Shown piece by piece: positions 39,575 to 48,717 of a stretch of 64,000 nt of DNA; position 1 is the first letter of the stretch; each line of letters begins with the position of its first letter. The notes under the pieces were generated by a model. The model saw nothing but the letters and a program-made list of their open reading frames with translations. It was not told where the DNA came from and made no database searches. Made by a program: the position numbers and the translations under genes. The stretch spans positions 186,001-250,000 of the forward strand of contig JAWKWA010000003.1 in assembly GCA_041397765.1 (NCBI GenBank), read 5' to 3'. Source of the DNA: JAWKWA01 sp041397765 (GTDB lineage: Bacteria; Pseudomonadota; Alphaproteobacteria; Rhizobiales; Hyphomicrobiaceae).

Positions 39575-40993
39575 TCAGTCCGCCTCTTGCGCACGCCATT
39601 CGCCCGAGCGGCCGCCCGACTTCTCCAGAAGCCGGATGCCCTCGATGCGCATGCCCCGGTCGGCGGCCTTCAGCATGTCGTAGAGCGTGAGGCAGGCGAC
39701 CGAGACGGCCGTCAGCGCCTCCATCTCGACACCGGTCCGCCCCGAGGTCCTGACCGTCGCCGTCACCACGATGAGCGAGCGGGCCGCATCGGGACGGATG
39801 TCGAGCGCCACCTTCTCGATGGCGAGCGGATGGCAGAGCGGAATGAGCTCGCTCGTCCGCTTCGCCGCCATGATGCCGGCGATGCGCGCGGTGGCGACGA
39901 CATCGCCCTTGGGGGCCGTGCCGGCGGTGACGAGCGCGAGGGTCGCCGCGTTCATCGCCACCATGCCCTCGGCGACCGCCGTCCGCGCCGTCACGGCCTT
40001 GGCCGAGACGTCGACCATATGGGCGGCGCCCGAGGAATCGAGGTGGGTGAGCGGCGAGCGGCCGGTGTGCCCGGGGGGCGCCTCCTCGCTGAGGACGGCG
40101 ACGTCGGCGACGACTTTCCGTGCCGGGCCGCGCGACGCGCGTCTCGCCTCGCCAGGCGGCGTCTCCCGGTCGTGGGCGGGCTTGGCCGGCGCGCTCGCCG
40201 CCGCCGGATCGAGGAGCGCGCGCGTCGCGGCCTCGACATCGGTCTCGCGCATCAGGCTCTCGCCGACGAGAAAGGTCTTGACGCCGGCGCGGCCGAGCCG
40301 GGCGAGGTCGGCATGGTTGAAAATGCCGCTCTCGCCGACGATGATCTTGCCCTTGGGCACCAGCGGCGCCAGGCGCTCCGTCGTCTCGAGCCTGGTCTCG
40401 AAGGTCTTGAGGTTGCGATTGTTGATGCCGATGAGATCGGCATCGAGCTTCAGCGCCCGCTCCAGCTCGGCCTCGTCGTGCACCTCGATCAGCGCATCCA
40501 TGTCCCAGTCGCGTGCCGCATCGACCAGCGCCTTGGCGGCCGCATCCTCGAGCGAGGCCATGATGACGAGGATGGCGTCCGCGCCCCAGACCCGCGCCTC
40601 GACCACCTGATAGGGATCGAGCATGAAATCCTTGCGCAAGGCGGGCAGGCGCGTGGCGCTGCGTGCCGTCGTCAGGAACTCGGGCGCACCCTGGAAGGAG
40701 GGCGTGTCGGTCAGCACCGAGAGGCACGCCGCCCCGCCTGCCTCATAGGCCCGGGCGAGCGCAGGCGGATCGAAATCGGGACGGATCAGCCCCTTCGACG
40801 GGCTCGCCTTCTTGATCTCGGCGATGAGCGCATAGCCGCCCGACAGGATGCGCCCGACGATGGCGCTCTCGAAGCCGCGTGTCGGTCCCGCCATCTGCGC
40901 GTCGCGGCGCAGATCCTTCAGCGGCCGGCGGGCCTTCGCCTCGGCGATCTCGCGGCGCTTGTAGGCATTGATCTTGTCGAGGATGTCGGACAT
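39575..40993 (-). CDS. trpC: Fused indole-3-glycerol-phosphate synthase (TrpC) and cyclic pyranopterin monophosphate synthase (MoaC)
   Basis: One 472-residue frame. Residues 1 to about 266 are TrpC: LIAEIKKASPSKGLIRPDFD, LPALRKDFMLDPYQVVEARV, DLIGINNRNLKTFE, PKGKIIVGESGIF; it closes the indole ring in tryptophan synthesis. Residues 315-472 are MoaC: LTHLDSSGAAHMVDVSAKAV, KRTSELIPLCHPLAIEK, TGVEMEALTAVSVACLTLYD, DRGMRIEGI, the second step (with MoaA) to cPMP in molybdenum cofactor synthesis. About 48 Pro/Ala/Arg-rich residues link them. In relatives trpC and moaC are separate neighbours. In the linker there is no stop in any of the three forward frames and no ATG, GTG or TTG, so the two seem to be one polypeptide. 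The moaC name also applies to the second half. Confidence 0.9.
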   Translation of the reverse strand: MSDILDKINAYKRREIAEAKARRPLKDLRRDAQMAGPTRGFESAIVGRILSGGYALIAEIKKASPSKGLIRPDFDPPALARAYEAGGAACLSVLTDTPSFQGAPEFLTTARSATRLPALRKDFMLDPYQVVEARVWGADAILVIMASLEDAAAKALVDAARDWDMDALIEVHDEAELERALKLDADLIGINNRNLKTFETRLETTERLAPLVPKGKIIVGESGIFNHADLARLGRAGVKTFLVGESLMRETDVEAATRALLDPAAASAPAKPAHDRETPPGEARRASRGPARKVVADVAVLSEEAPPGHTGRSPLTHLDSSGAAHMVDVSAKAVTARTAVAEGMVAMNAATLALVTAGTAPKGDVVATARIAGIMAAKRTSELIPLCHPLAIEKVALDIRPDAARSLIVVTATVRTSGRTGVEMEALTAVSVACLTLYDMLKAADRGMRIEGIRLLEKSGGRSGEWRAQEAD

Positions 40994-41220
40994 CAGCGCT
41001 CTATACGACGGCGGCCCAATCGGGGAAAGGGCAGTCGGGGCCGTCGGAGAAACGGCATGCAGGGAAAGGGGGGCGGCGCACAGCGCGAGACCGGACGCGA
41101 CAAGTCATGATGCTGCAACCCGAGCCGGCGCCTTCGCCCCGCCACCTGGTCCCCTTTCTGGTCCCGCCTCGCGCCTCCCTATCCGCGCCGGCCGGCGCGC
41201 GCCCTCCCGCCCGATCCGCC

Positions 41221-42459
41221 TCAGTCCTTGGGACCGAGGCTCAGATAGCCGCCCTCGGCATCGCCCTCGATCTGGGGCGCCTCGCCCATGCCCCGGCGCA
41301 CCCATTCCTGCACCTGGTGGACGTAATACTCCTCCGGGAACAGCACGCCGTTCTTGAAGGCCTCGGCGCGCAGCCCCTTCTGGTTCAATTCGCACGCCAT
41401 CGCATCCTGGCCGAGCACGATCTTGGCGAACTCGACGACATTGGCCATGTCGAACTGGGGATCGGCCAGCGTCTCCTTCATGAACAGCCACTCCGCGGTG
41501 AGCAGCGTGCGCTCGGGGCCGAGCGGGCGCAGGCTGACGGCGCGCGCATAGTCGACATGGCCGACGGCGAAGAAGGAGGGAAGCAGCGTGACGAAGGTCA
41601 TGCCGGCGGCCTTGTCCGCCTCGCTGAGGCCCTGCAGCGCGACACCGTGCGCCCGCCCGTCCATCGCCCAGGTCTCCGCACCCGTCTTCAGCCCGCCCTC
41701 GTAGCGCGGCCCCGCCAGCGCCGGGTCGCCAGCCTGGCGATGCGCGGCCCAATCCGGGTCGTCCTTCTCGTCCATGATGGCGCGGCTGTAGATCGGCACC
41801 AGATCGCACAGCTCGGGATGGACACCCGGGCAGTGCAGGCACTCGCTGTAGTTCTCCCAGAAGATCTTCCAGTTGCAGGCCACCTCCTTCTCGAACCGGT
41901 GGCCGACGACGAGATCCTCGAGCGGCCAGTTGTCGAGGGCGGTGGGCTCGCGGCGGAAGGACTTCATGAAATCGGTGGCCTCGGCACCGGCGAGATTGAC
42001 GAAGACGAAGCCCCGCCACTCGTGCACGGCGATCGGCAGCAAGCCGTGGTCGGCGCGCTCGAAGCCGTCTGGCGCACGCAAGGTCGGCGAGCGGCGCAGC
42101 GCCCCTTCCAGGTCGAAGCTCCAGGCATGATAGGGGCAGACGATCAGCCGGCCCTTCAGCGTCCCCTTGTGCTCGGTGCACAACACCGATCCGCGATGCC
42201 GGCAGGTGTTGAAGAAACCGCGGATCACCCCGTCCTCGCCCCGCACCAGGAGGACCGGCTGCGTGCCGATCGTATCCGTCACATAGCTGCGCGGCTCGGC
42301 GATCTCGCTCGCCCGGCAGACATAGATCCAGTTGCGATACCAGAGCGCCTTCAACTCGCGCTCGAAGCGCTCGGGATCGTAGTAGGTGCTGGCCGGCAGC
42401 GAGGCCTTGAGCTCGGTGAGGCCGTTATAGTCGTCGGGCGCGATCATCTCGCCGGCCAT
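41221..42459 (-). CDS. Rieske-type aromatic-ring-hydroxylating / demethylating oxygenase, alpha subunit
   Basis: A 412-residue protein, starting after GAGGAGAGTGGC. The Rieske 2Fe-2S ligands are C86 and H88 in NTCRHRGSVL and C108 and H111 in VCPYHAWSF. The mononuclear iron histidines are H209 and H214 in WENYSECLHCPGVHPEL, with E206 at the bridging position. The ENYSECLHCPGVH form is typical of the group containing glycine betaine (GbcA) and stachydrine demethylases, which would give dimethylglycine or similar. No reductase gene is adjacent. Sarcosine oxidase genes 5 kb away make a betaine-type substrate attractive, but this is inference. Confidence 0.88.
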   Translation of the reverse strand: MAGEMIAPDDYNGLTELKASLPASTYYDPERFERELKALWYRNWIYVCRASEIAEPRSYVTDTIGTQPVLLVRGEDGVIRGFFNTCRHRGSVLCTEHKGTLKGRLIVCPYHAWSFDLEGALRRSPTLRAPDGFERADHGLLPIAVHEWRGFVFVNLAGAEATDFMKSFRREPTALDNWPLEDLVVGHRFEKEVACNWKIFWENYSECLHCPGVHPELCDLVPIYSRAIMDEKDDPDWAAHRQAGDPALAGPRYEGGLKTGAETWAMDGRAHGVALQGLSEADKAAGMTFVTLLPSFFAVGHVDYARAVSLRPLGPERTLLTAEWLFMKETLADPQFDMANVVEFAKIVLGQDAMACELNQKGLRAEAFKNGVLFPEEYYVHQVQEWVRRGMGEAPQIEGDAEGGYLSLGPKD

Positions 42460-42503
42460 GCCACTCTCCTCGGGTTGGAAATGCCGATGCCGGGCCGAGG
42501 GCC

Positions 42504-43277
42504 TCAGGCCCCATCCTTCTCGGCCGTCACCTCATTCTTGCCACCGCGGAAACCGGTGGCAAGGACATAGAGCTCGGAGGAATCGGCCCGGCTCGCCTCC
42601 GGCTTGACGTGGCGGATGGTGCGGAAGTCGCGCTTCAGCACCTTCAGCAGCTCGCCTTCCGTGCCGCCTTGCAGCACCTTGCACAGGAACGTCCCGCCCT
42701 GCGCCAGCACATCGACCGCAAAGGCGAGCGCTGCCTCGCAGAGCGCCATGATGCGCAAATGGTCGGTCTGGCGATGGCCCGTCGCCGGCGCGGCCATGTC
42801 GGAGAGCACCGCGTCGGCGGGACCTCCGAGCATGGCGCGGATCACGTCCTCGGCCTCCTCAGCCATGAAATCGAGCTCGGCGAACTTGACGTCCGCGACC
42901 GGCTCCATGGCGTTGATGTCGATGGCGACCACCTCGCCACCTCCGGGCAATCCGGCCCGGACGCGCGCCGCCGCCACCTGGCTCCACCCCCCGGGCGTTG
43001 CCCCCAGATCGACGACGCGCATGCCGGGCTTCAGGAGGTGATAGCGCTCGTCCATCTGGATCAGCTTGAAGGCTGCGCGCGAGCGGTAGCCCTCCGAGCG
43101 GGCGGCGGCGACATAGGGGTCGTTGAGCTGGCGCTCGAGCCAGCGCTTGGAGGAGGTGGTGCGGCCCTTGGCGCTCTTCACCCGTGTCTTCAGGATGCGC
43201 TGGCCGGCCGGCCGGCCCTGGCCCCGCTCATCGTTCTGCCGGCCGCCGGAGGGACGCGGCGTCTTGTCCTTCGCCAT
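42504..43277 (-). CDS. rlmE: 23S rRNA (uridine-2552-2'-O)-methyltransferase RlmE (FtsJ/RrmJ)
   Basis: A 257-residue enzyme, start after GAGAGGCGAGCC. After a basic N-terminal extension (about 1-40), the RrmJ fold begins: DPYVAAARSEGYRSRAAFKL with the catalytic lysine, VVDLGATPGGWSQVAA (SAM site), ADAVLSDMAAPATGHRQTDH with the catalytic aspartate, TFLCKVLQGG with the second lysine, and SSELYVLATGF with the glutamate. It methylates U2552 of 23S rRNA. Ten bases separate it from ppx/gppA upstream; the pair is conserved in this order. Confidence 0.95.
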   Translation of the reverse strand: MAKDKTPRPSGGRQNDERGQGRPAGQRILKTRVKSAKGRTTSSKRWLERQLNDPYVAAARSEGYRSRAAFKLIQMDERYHLLKPGMRVVDLGATPGGWSQVAAARVRAGLPGGGEVVAIDINAMEPVADVKFAELDFMAEEAEDVIRAMLGGPADAVLSDMAAPATGHRQTDHLRIMALCEAALAFAVDVLAQGGTFLCKVLQGGTEGELLKVLKRDFRTIRHVKPEASRADSSELYVLATGFRGGKNEVTAEKDGA

Positions 43278-43287
43278 GGCTCGCCTC

Positions 43288-44511
43288 TCAGTCGGGCCGG
43301 CCGCCGAAGCCGCGGCGGCGGCGGCGATGACGGAAGACGCCGTCCTCGGCCATCAGTGTCGCCAGAATCCCCTCGCGCAGCCCCCGGTCGGCGACCCGCA
43401 GCCGCTCGCACGGCCAGGTGCGGATCAGCGCCTCGAGGATGGCGCAACCCGCCAGCACCAGATCGGCCCGGTCCTGGCCGATGCACGGCTCGGCGATGCG
43501 CCCGGCATAGTCGAGTGCGATCAGCCGCTCGGTGACCGAGCGCACCGACGGCGTCTGCAACCAGCAGCCGTCGACGGCGTTGCGGTCGTAGCTCCTCAGG
43601 CCGAGATGGATGCCGGCGACGGTCGTCACGGTGCCCGAGGTGCCGAGCAGATGCGTCCGCATGCCCTCGATGCGCCTGGCGATGCGATGCTCGGCCTCGA
43701 AACCCGCCAGCATGTCGGTGACATGGCGCACCATCTCCTCGAACGCCGCCGTCGTCACCTGCCGGCCGCCGAACCGCTCGGACAGCGTCACCACGCCGAC
43801 CGGCAGCGACGTCCATGCGGCGATGCAGCCTTGCGCCTCGAGCCGCTCGGCGAGCGAGCGCGACGAGCGCACCTGGCGGCGCGACAGGTCGAGCCAGATC
43901 AGCTCCGAGGAGCCGCCGCCGATGTCGAACACCAGCACCCAGTCGACCTCCGGATCGATCAGCGAGGCGCAGCCGGAGACGGCGAGCCGCGCCTCGGTCT
44001 CGCGGTCGACGATCTCCAGGCTGAGCGAGGTCTCGCGGCGGGCGCGCTCGATGAACTCCGGGCCGTTCTGGGCGATCCGGCAGGCCTCCGTGGCGATCAG
44101 GCGCGAGCGGCCGACGCCACGCCGGTTCATCTTGTCGGCGCAGATCTTGAGGGCCTCGAGCGTCCGCGTCATGGCGCCGTCCGACAACCGCCCGGTGCGC
44201 GACACGCCCTCGCCAAGCCGGATGATGCGCGAGAAGGCGTCGATCACCATGAAGCCGCGGCGCGACGGGCGTGCGACCAGCAGCCGGCAATTGTTCGTTC
44301 CAAGATCAAGCGCGGCATAGATCTGTTGCGGAGTGGCCGCGCCGTCGGCGCCATGGCCCTGGACCGGGTGATCGCCCTTGCGCTCGCCACCGGCAGCGGC
44401 TGCCGCGGCATGCGGTCCATGGCTGCCGCCGTTGAAGCCGCCTCGGCCGTTCTTGCCGCCTCCCGCCCTGCCGTGCGGAGCGCCCCGGCCCCTCTCGTCG
44501 TCGGGAGCCAT
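43288..44511 (-). CDS. Exopolyphosphatase / guanosine pentaphosphate phosphatase family protein (Ppx/GppA)
   Basis: A product of 407 residues if started at 44511 (MAPDDERGRG); in-frame starts at 44589 and 44640 are possible and the ribosome-binding sites are weak. A Gly/Ala/His-rich N-terminus of about 60 residues precedes the ASKHA fold: YAALDLGTNNCRLLVARPSR (phosphate 1 motif), RLIATEACRIAQNGPEFIER, VLVFDIGGGSSELIWL (phosphate 2), THLLGTSGTVTTVAGIHLGL, and AEDGVFRHRRRRRGFGG at the C-terminus. It hydrolyses polyphosphate and/or pppGpp, linking to the stringent response. Confidence 0.9.
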   Translation of the reverse strand: MAPDDERGRGAPHGRAGGGKNGRGGFNGGSHGPHAAAAAAGGERKGDHPVQGHGADGAATPQQIYAALDLGTNNCRLLVARPSRRGFMVIDAFSRIIRLGEGVSRTGRLSDGAMTRTLEALKICADKMNRRGVGRSRLIATEACRIAQNGPEFIERARRETSLSLEIVDRETEARLAVSGCASLIDPEVDWVLVFDIGGGSSELIWLDLSRRQVRSSRSLAERLEAQGCIAAWTSLPVGVVTLSERFGGRQVTTAAFEEMVRHVTDMLAGFEAEHRIARRIEGMRTHLLGTSGTVTTVAGIHLGLRSYDRNAVDGCWLQTPSVRSVTERLIALDYAGRIAEPCIGQDRADLVLAGCAILEALIRTWPCERLRVADRGLREGILATLMAEDGVFRHRRRRRGFGGRPD

Positions 44512-44844
44512 TTGCGCCGTCACCAAGCCCGGGCGAACACAATGGTTCGACCGTTGCACGTTTCCATCCCCAGCGCCCGGAAGAGCCATGGCTTGCCGCG
44601 GGGGCATGCCGGCCGTCGTCAGGCGTTCCGCTGGAATCACCCCTTGTAGGCCAATCTATCAGGTTCGGGAGGGCGGTAAAGCGTCCCGTCCGGCAAGGGC
44701 TTGGCCCTCGACCTGGCGGCCTGCGGCAGCGCTTGTGCGAACGCGGCGCATTCAACACTGCTATGCTGGCGGGATCGGTCCCCGCCACATGCCGATCGGG
44801 ATCGGTTGGCAAGGTGCGAAGGAGCGGGAGGGAGGGGAGCGCAA
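44512..44844. other. Divergent intergenic region, no gene recognised
   Basis: It may contain the true N-terminus of the Ppx/GppA protein (to 44640) and the promoters of both flanking genes. No separate gene recognised. Confidence 0.4.
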
Positions 44845-45693
44845 ATGGCAGCTTCGAGGACGGGTAGCCGCCCGGTCACGGCCATCGCCGCCATCGCCAT
44901 CGCCGGCCTGTGGCTGGTGACGCTCGCCGCGGCGGGATGGCGCCCTGCGGCAAGGGCCGGCGAGACGGCGGACCTCACAGACCCGGCCGACGCCGGCATT
45001 GCGGCCCTCATCGCCGCCTATCCCGATGTCATTGCCGGACGCGACGGCAACGACCTCGTCATGCGCGACGGGACGCGGATGGCCATCGAGGACGGACGGA
45101 CCGGCAAGTCGCTCGACGAGCTGCTGGAGAAGCCCGACATCGCCGAGCAGTTCCACTTTCCCTATCCACGCGGCGCCGCCGGTGTGCCGCCCGCCCGCGA
45201 CACCGACCCCGGCCGCATCCGCTACGAGCCGCTGTTCGAGAAGATCTACGGATCCTGCGAGGCCGGCGTCGTCGAGCGGCATCTGGTGCCTGTCAAATGG
45301 CTGCCGCGCCATGGTGGCGGCCGGGTCATGTTCACCGAAGTCGCCGGCGCGGCGAAGGCGCTCGCCGCCGTCTCGGCCGAGCTCGACGCCCTGCCCGACC
45401 GTTTCATGCGCTATCTGAAGCCGCATCGCGGCAGCTACAACTGCCGGATGATCGCCGGCACCCGCCGCCACAGCATGCACGCCTATGGCGCGGCCATCGA
45501 CATCCAGCTCTACGGCTATTGGCGTGACGTGAAACCGGACAAGTCGGGCCTCTATCGCTATCCCGTGAAGGATCCGCTTCCGCAGGAGATCGTCGACATA
45601 TTCGAGAAGCACGGTTTCATCTGGGGCGGGAAATGGTACCACTTCGACACCATGCACTTCGAGTACCGGCCCGAGTTGACTGGCCCGAGTTGA
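44845..45693 (+). CDS. M15 family (VanY/DD-carboxypeptidase-like) metallopeptidase
   Basis: A 282-residue protein; start after GGGAGGGGAGC. The N-terminal segment RPVTAIAAIAIAGLWLVTLA is a signal peptide or membrane anchor ending near AARA. The zinc site of M15 peptidases is present: RRHSMHAYGAAIDIQLYG (SxHxxGxAxD) and, near the end, KWYHFDTMHFEYRPEL. Such enzymes trim peptidoglycan peptides in the periplasm. The last codons and the stop lie inside a run of 14-base tandem repeats, so the C-terminus may vary between strains. Confidence 0.88.
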   Translation: MAASRTGSRPVTAIAAIAIAGLWLVTLAAAGWRPAARAGETADLTDPADAGIAALIAAYPDVIAGRDGNDLVMRDGTRMAIEDGRTGKSLDELLEKPDIAEQFHFPYPRGAAGVPPARDTDPGRIRYEPLFEKIYGSCEAGVVERHLVPVKWLPRHGGGRVMFTEVAGAAKALAAVSAELDALPDRFMRYLKPHRGSYNCRMIAGTRRHSMHAYGAAIDIQLYGYWRDVKPDKSGLYRYPVKDPLPQEIVDIFEKHGFIWGGKWYHFDTMHFEYRPELTGPS

Positions 45694-45723
45694 CTGGCCC
45701 GAGCTGACTGGCCCGAGCTGACC
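45668..45723 (+). repeat. Four 14-base tandem repeats across the M15 peptidase stop codon
   Basis: The unit GGCCCGAGTTGACT is at 45668, 45682, 45696 and 45710 (the last two with GAGCTGAC, the last ending in C). The stop TGA of the peptidase gene is in the second copy. A more divergent fifth copy may follow. Confidence 0.9.
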
Positions 45724-45849
45724 GGCCTCAAATGACGCGCCCCAGGTGACCGGCAAGCGATGATCGTGCGTTGACCGCCGCCAGCCGGCGCCCCGGAGCC
45801 GCCTTGCCTTTTCCCGATCTCTCCTGCCCTTTCGATGGAGCTCCCTGCG

Positions 45850-47286
45850 ATGACCGAGCCCTGCGACCTCTCCGCCATCGAGGCCCGCCGCCTTATCGGC
45901 GAGAAGAAGCTTTCGCCGCTCGAGCTGACGCGAAGCTGCATCGAGCGGGTCGAGATGGTGAACGGCCGGGTCAACGCCGTCGTCACGATCGACGCCGAGA
46001 TGGGGCTCGCCGCCGCCCGCGAGGCCGAGGCGGCCGTCATGCGCGGCGAGGAGCTGGGGCTTCTGCACGGCCTGCCGGTCGGCATCAAGGATCTCGACCA
46101 GACGGCGGGCCTGCGCACCACCCATGGCTCGCTCCTTTTCAAGGACGACGTGCCGGCGGCCGACGATCCGATGATCGCCAATGTGCGGGCGGCGGGCGGC
46201 CTTGTCTTCATGAAGACCAACACCCCCGAGTTCGGCGCCGGCGCCAATACCGTCAACAAGGTGTTCGGCGCGACCGGCAATGCCTTCGCCCCCGATCTCA
46301 CCTGCGGCGGCTCGTCGGGCGGCTCGGCGGTCGGGCTTGCGACCGGCATGTTCCCGCTCGCCACCGGCTCGGACATGGGCGGCAGCCTGAGGACGCCGGC
46401 GAGCTTCTCGGGCGTGGTCGGCTTCCGTCCCTCGCCCGGCCTCGTTCCCGATCCGGCGAGCTCCGTCGCGCTGTCGCCCTTCGCGGTGCTCGGCCCGATG
46501 GGCCGCAGCGTCGAGGATGCCCACCTCCTCCTGCGCGCCCAGCTCGACGAGGATGCCCATGATCCCTGGTCGAGCAGTGACCATGCCCGCATCCCCGACC
46601 GGCTGACCGGCGCCGATCTCTCCGCCATCCGCGCCGCCATCTCCACCGATCTCGGCGTCGCGCCGATCGAGGCCGGCATCCGCCAGACCTTCGATGAGCG
46701 TGTCGGCATCTTCTCCTCCGCCTTCGCGGCCGCCGACCGCATCGACCCGGACATGGCCGGCCTCCACGACGCCTTCGAGGTGTTGCGCGGCATCGGCTTC
46801 GTCGCCTCCTTCGAGGAGCATCTGCGCACGAAGCGCGAGCTGCTCGGCATCAACGTCATCGACAATACCGAGCGGGCCCTCGCCTATTCGCTCGCCGACG
46901 TCGCCCACGCCCATATGGTCCAGACGCGGCTCTACCGCGCATTCGTCGATCTCTTCGAGGAGGCCGACATCGTCATCTCGCCGGCCGTCTCGGTGACACC
47001 CTTCCCGCACAAGGAGCGCGCCCCCGCCGAGATCGACGGCGCGGCGATGCCGACCTACATGCGCTGGCTCGCCATCGTCTACGGCTTCACCATGGCGCTC
47101 GCCTCGGTGGCGGTGGTGCCTTGCGGGCGCGACCATCGCGGCCTGCCGTTCGGCATCCAGGTCGCCGGCCCCAAGGGCTCGGATGCCTATGTGCTCGAGG
47201 TCGCGCTCAGCATCGAGCGGCTGCTGGCGAGCGATCCGCGGACTGCCCGCGCCGTGCCCGATCTCTCGCGTCTGGCTTCAGCCTGA
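45850..47286 (+). CDS. Amidase signature family hydrolase
   Basis: A 478-residue enzyme. ATG at 45850 has GGAG nine bases upstream; an ATG at 45835 would add five residues. The catalytic Ser-cisSer-Lys triad is in GLPVGIKDLDQTAGL (Lys), DLTCGGSSGGSAVGLATG (cis-Ser) and ATGSDMGGSLRTPASFSG (nucleophile). Amidases of this group hydrolyse a broad range of amides; GatA is excluded because no gatB or gatC is present and the sequence is of the stand-alone type. It lies 174 bases before soxB on the same strand, so a link to methylated-amine or amide use is possible. Confidence 0.9.
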   Translation: MTEPCDLSAIEARRLIGEKKLSPLELTRSCIERVEMVNGRVNAVVTIDAEMGLAAAREAEAAVMRGEELGLLHGLPVGIKDLDQTAGLRTTHGSLLFKDDVPAADDPMIANVRAAGGLVFMKTNTPEFGAGANTVNKVFGATGNAFAPDLTCGGSSGGSAVGLATGMFPLATGSDMGGSLRTPASFSGVVGFRPSPGLVPDPASSVALSPFAVLGPMGRSVEDAHLLLRAQLDEDAHDPWSSSDHARIPDRLTGADLSAIRAAISTDLGVAPIEAGIRQTFDERVGIFSSAFAAADRIDPDMAGLHDAFEVLRGIGFVASFEEHLRTKRELLGINVIDNTERALAYSLADVAHAHMVQTRLYRAFVDLFEEADIVISPAVSVTPFPHKERAPAEIDGAAMPTYMRWLAIVYGFTMALASVAVVPCGRDHRGLPFGIQVAGPKGSDAYVLEVALSIERLLASDPRTARAVPDLSRLASA

Positions 47287-47460
47287 GTTCGGGCCATCCG
47301 GTCGCATGCTCCATTTGTTTCATTCCCGATCGGCAATGGACTATTTGGTTCAGGCCTGCTAGATGACGGGAACGCTCGCGCCACCGGGCCCGGCAAGCGG
47401 CCGCCAACGGCACCCGCTCCGCAAGGAGGCCCGGCTGGCACCAACGAGGAACGCCCCGCC

Positions 47461-48717
47461 ATGACCCGCTATTCGGTGTTCTCCGTCCTGAAAGAGGGCC
47501 TGACCGGCAACAAGGGCTGGACCCGTGCCTGGCGCGATCCCGAGCCCAAGGCCGAGTACGACGTCATCATCATCGGCTCGGGGCACGGCATCGCCACCGC
47601 CTATTACCTCGCCAAGGAGCATGGGCTGCGCAATGTCGCGGTGCTCGACAAGGGCTGGCTCGGCGGCGGTAACATCGGCCGCAACACCACCATCGTCCGC
47701 TCGAACTACGCCCTCGACGGCAATACCCAGTTCTACGAATGGTCGATGAAGCTGTGGGAGGGGCTGTCCCACGACCTCAACTTCAACGTGATGATGTCGC
47801 ATCGCGGCGTCTACAACCTGGTGCACACGCCCGGCCAGTACGACCTCGCTGCCCGGCGCGGCAACTGGATGCGCCTCAACGGCATCGACGCGGAGATCTA
47901 CAATCGCGAGGAGATGATGCGCATCGCGCCTTATCTCGACTTCTCGCCGAAGGCCCGCTTCCCGATCTACGGTGCCATCTGCCAGCCGCGTGGCGGCACC
48001 GCCCGCCACGACGCGGTCGCCTGGGGTTACGCGCGCGCCGCCGACAGCCTCGGCGTCGATATCATCCAGAATTGCGAGGTGACGGGCTTCCTGCGCGATG
48101 CGCGCGGTGCCGTGGTCGGCGTCGAGACGGCAAAGGGGCCGATCCGGGCAAAGAAGGTCGGCATGGCGGTCGCCGGCAACACCACGCTGCTTGCCGAGAA
48201 GGTCGGCCTGCGCCTTCCGATCGAGAGCCATGTCCTGCAGGCTTTCGTGTCAGAGCCGATCAAGCCGCTCGTCGACCATGTCGTCACTTTCGGTGCCGGC
48301 CATTTCTACGTCTCGCAGTCCGACAAGGGCGGCCTCGTCTTCGGCGGCGACCTAGACGGCTACAATTCCTATGCCCAGCGCGGCAACCTGCCGCTCGTCG
48401 AGCATGTGGTGGCCGAGGGCAAGGCGCTCATCCCCTCGATCTCGCGCGTGCGCCTGGTGCGCTCCTGGGGCGGCGTCATGGACATGTCGATGGATGGCAC
48501 GCCGATCATCTGCAAGTCGCCCGTCGAGGGGCTCTATCTCAATACCGGCTGGTGCTACGGCGGCTTCAAGGCGACGCCGGCCTCGGGCTGGTGCTTCGCC
48601 TGGACCATCGCCCGCGACGAGCCGCACGAGTTCAACAAGAAGTTCACCCTCGAGCGCTTCCGCCGCGGCACCCAGATCGACGAGAAGGGCCAGGGTCCGA
48701 CGCCGGGATGGCATTGA
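47461..48717 (+). CDS. soxB: Sarcosine oxidase subunit beta
   Basis: A 418-residue catalytic subunit. Dinucleotide-binding site YDVIIIGSGHGIATAYYLAK for FAD, and a TARHDAVAWGYARAA block of the type holding the covalently bound FMN histidine. With alpha, gamma and delta it forms the heterotetrameric enzyme that oxidises sarcosine to glycine, giving H2O2 and 5,10-methylene-tetrahydrofolate. Start after CGAGGAAC. It is first in the order soxB-soxD-soxA-soxG, which is standard. Confidence 0.96.
   Translation: MTRYSVFSVLKEGLTGNKGWTRAWRDPEPKAEYDVIIIGSGHGIATAYYLAKEHGLRNVAVLDKGWLGGGNIGRNTTIVRSNYALDGNTQFYEWSMKLWEGLSHDLNFNVMMSHRGVYNLVHTPGQYDLAARRGNWMRLNGIDAEIYNREEMMRIAPYLDFSPKARFPIYGAICQPRGGTARHDAVAWGYARAADSLGVDIIQNCEVTGFLRDARGAVVGVETAKGPIRAKKVGMAVAGNTTLLAEKVGLRLPIESHVLQAFVSEPIKPLVDHVVTFGAGHFYVSQSDKGGLVFGGDLDGYNSYAQRGNLPLVEHVVAEGKALIPSISRVRLVRSWGGVMDMSMDGTPIICKSPVEGLYLNTGWCYGGFKATPASGWCFAWTIARDEPHEFNKKFTLERFRRGTQIDEKGQGPTPGWH

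Noticed and set aside
40040..40110. GAGGAGG in the TrpC-MoaC linker as a ribosome-binding site for a separate moaC
   Set aside because: No ATG, GTG or TTG follows at a usable distance, and the bases encode Glu-Glu in the open frame.
44761..47136. A 791-codon open frame on the minus strand
   Set aside because: Opposite the M15 peptidase and amidase genes, which both have intact catalytic motifs. The minus-strand product resembles nothing.
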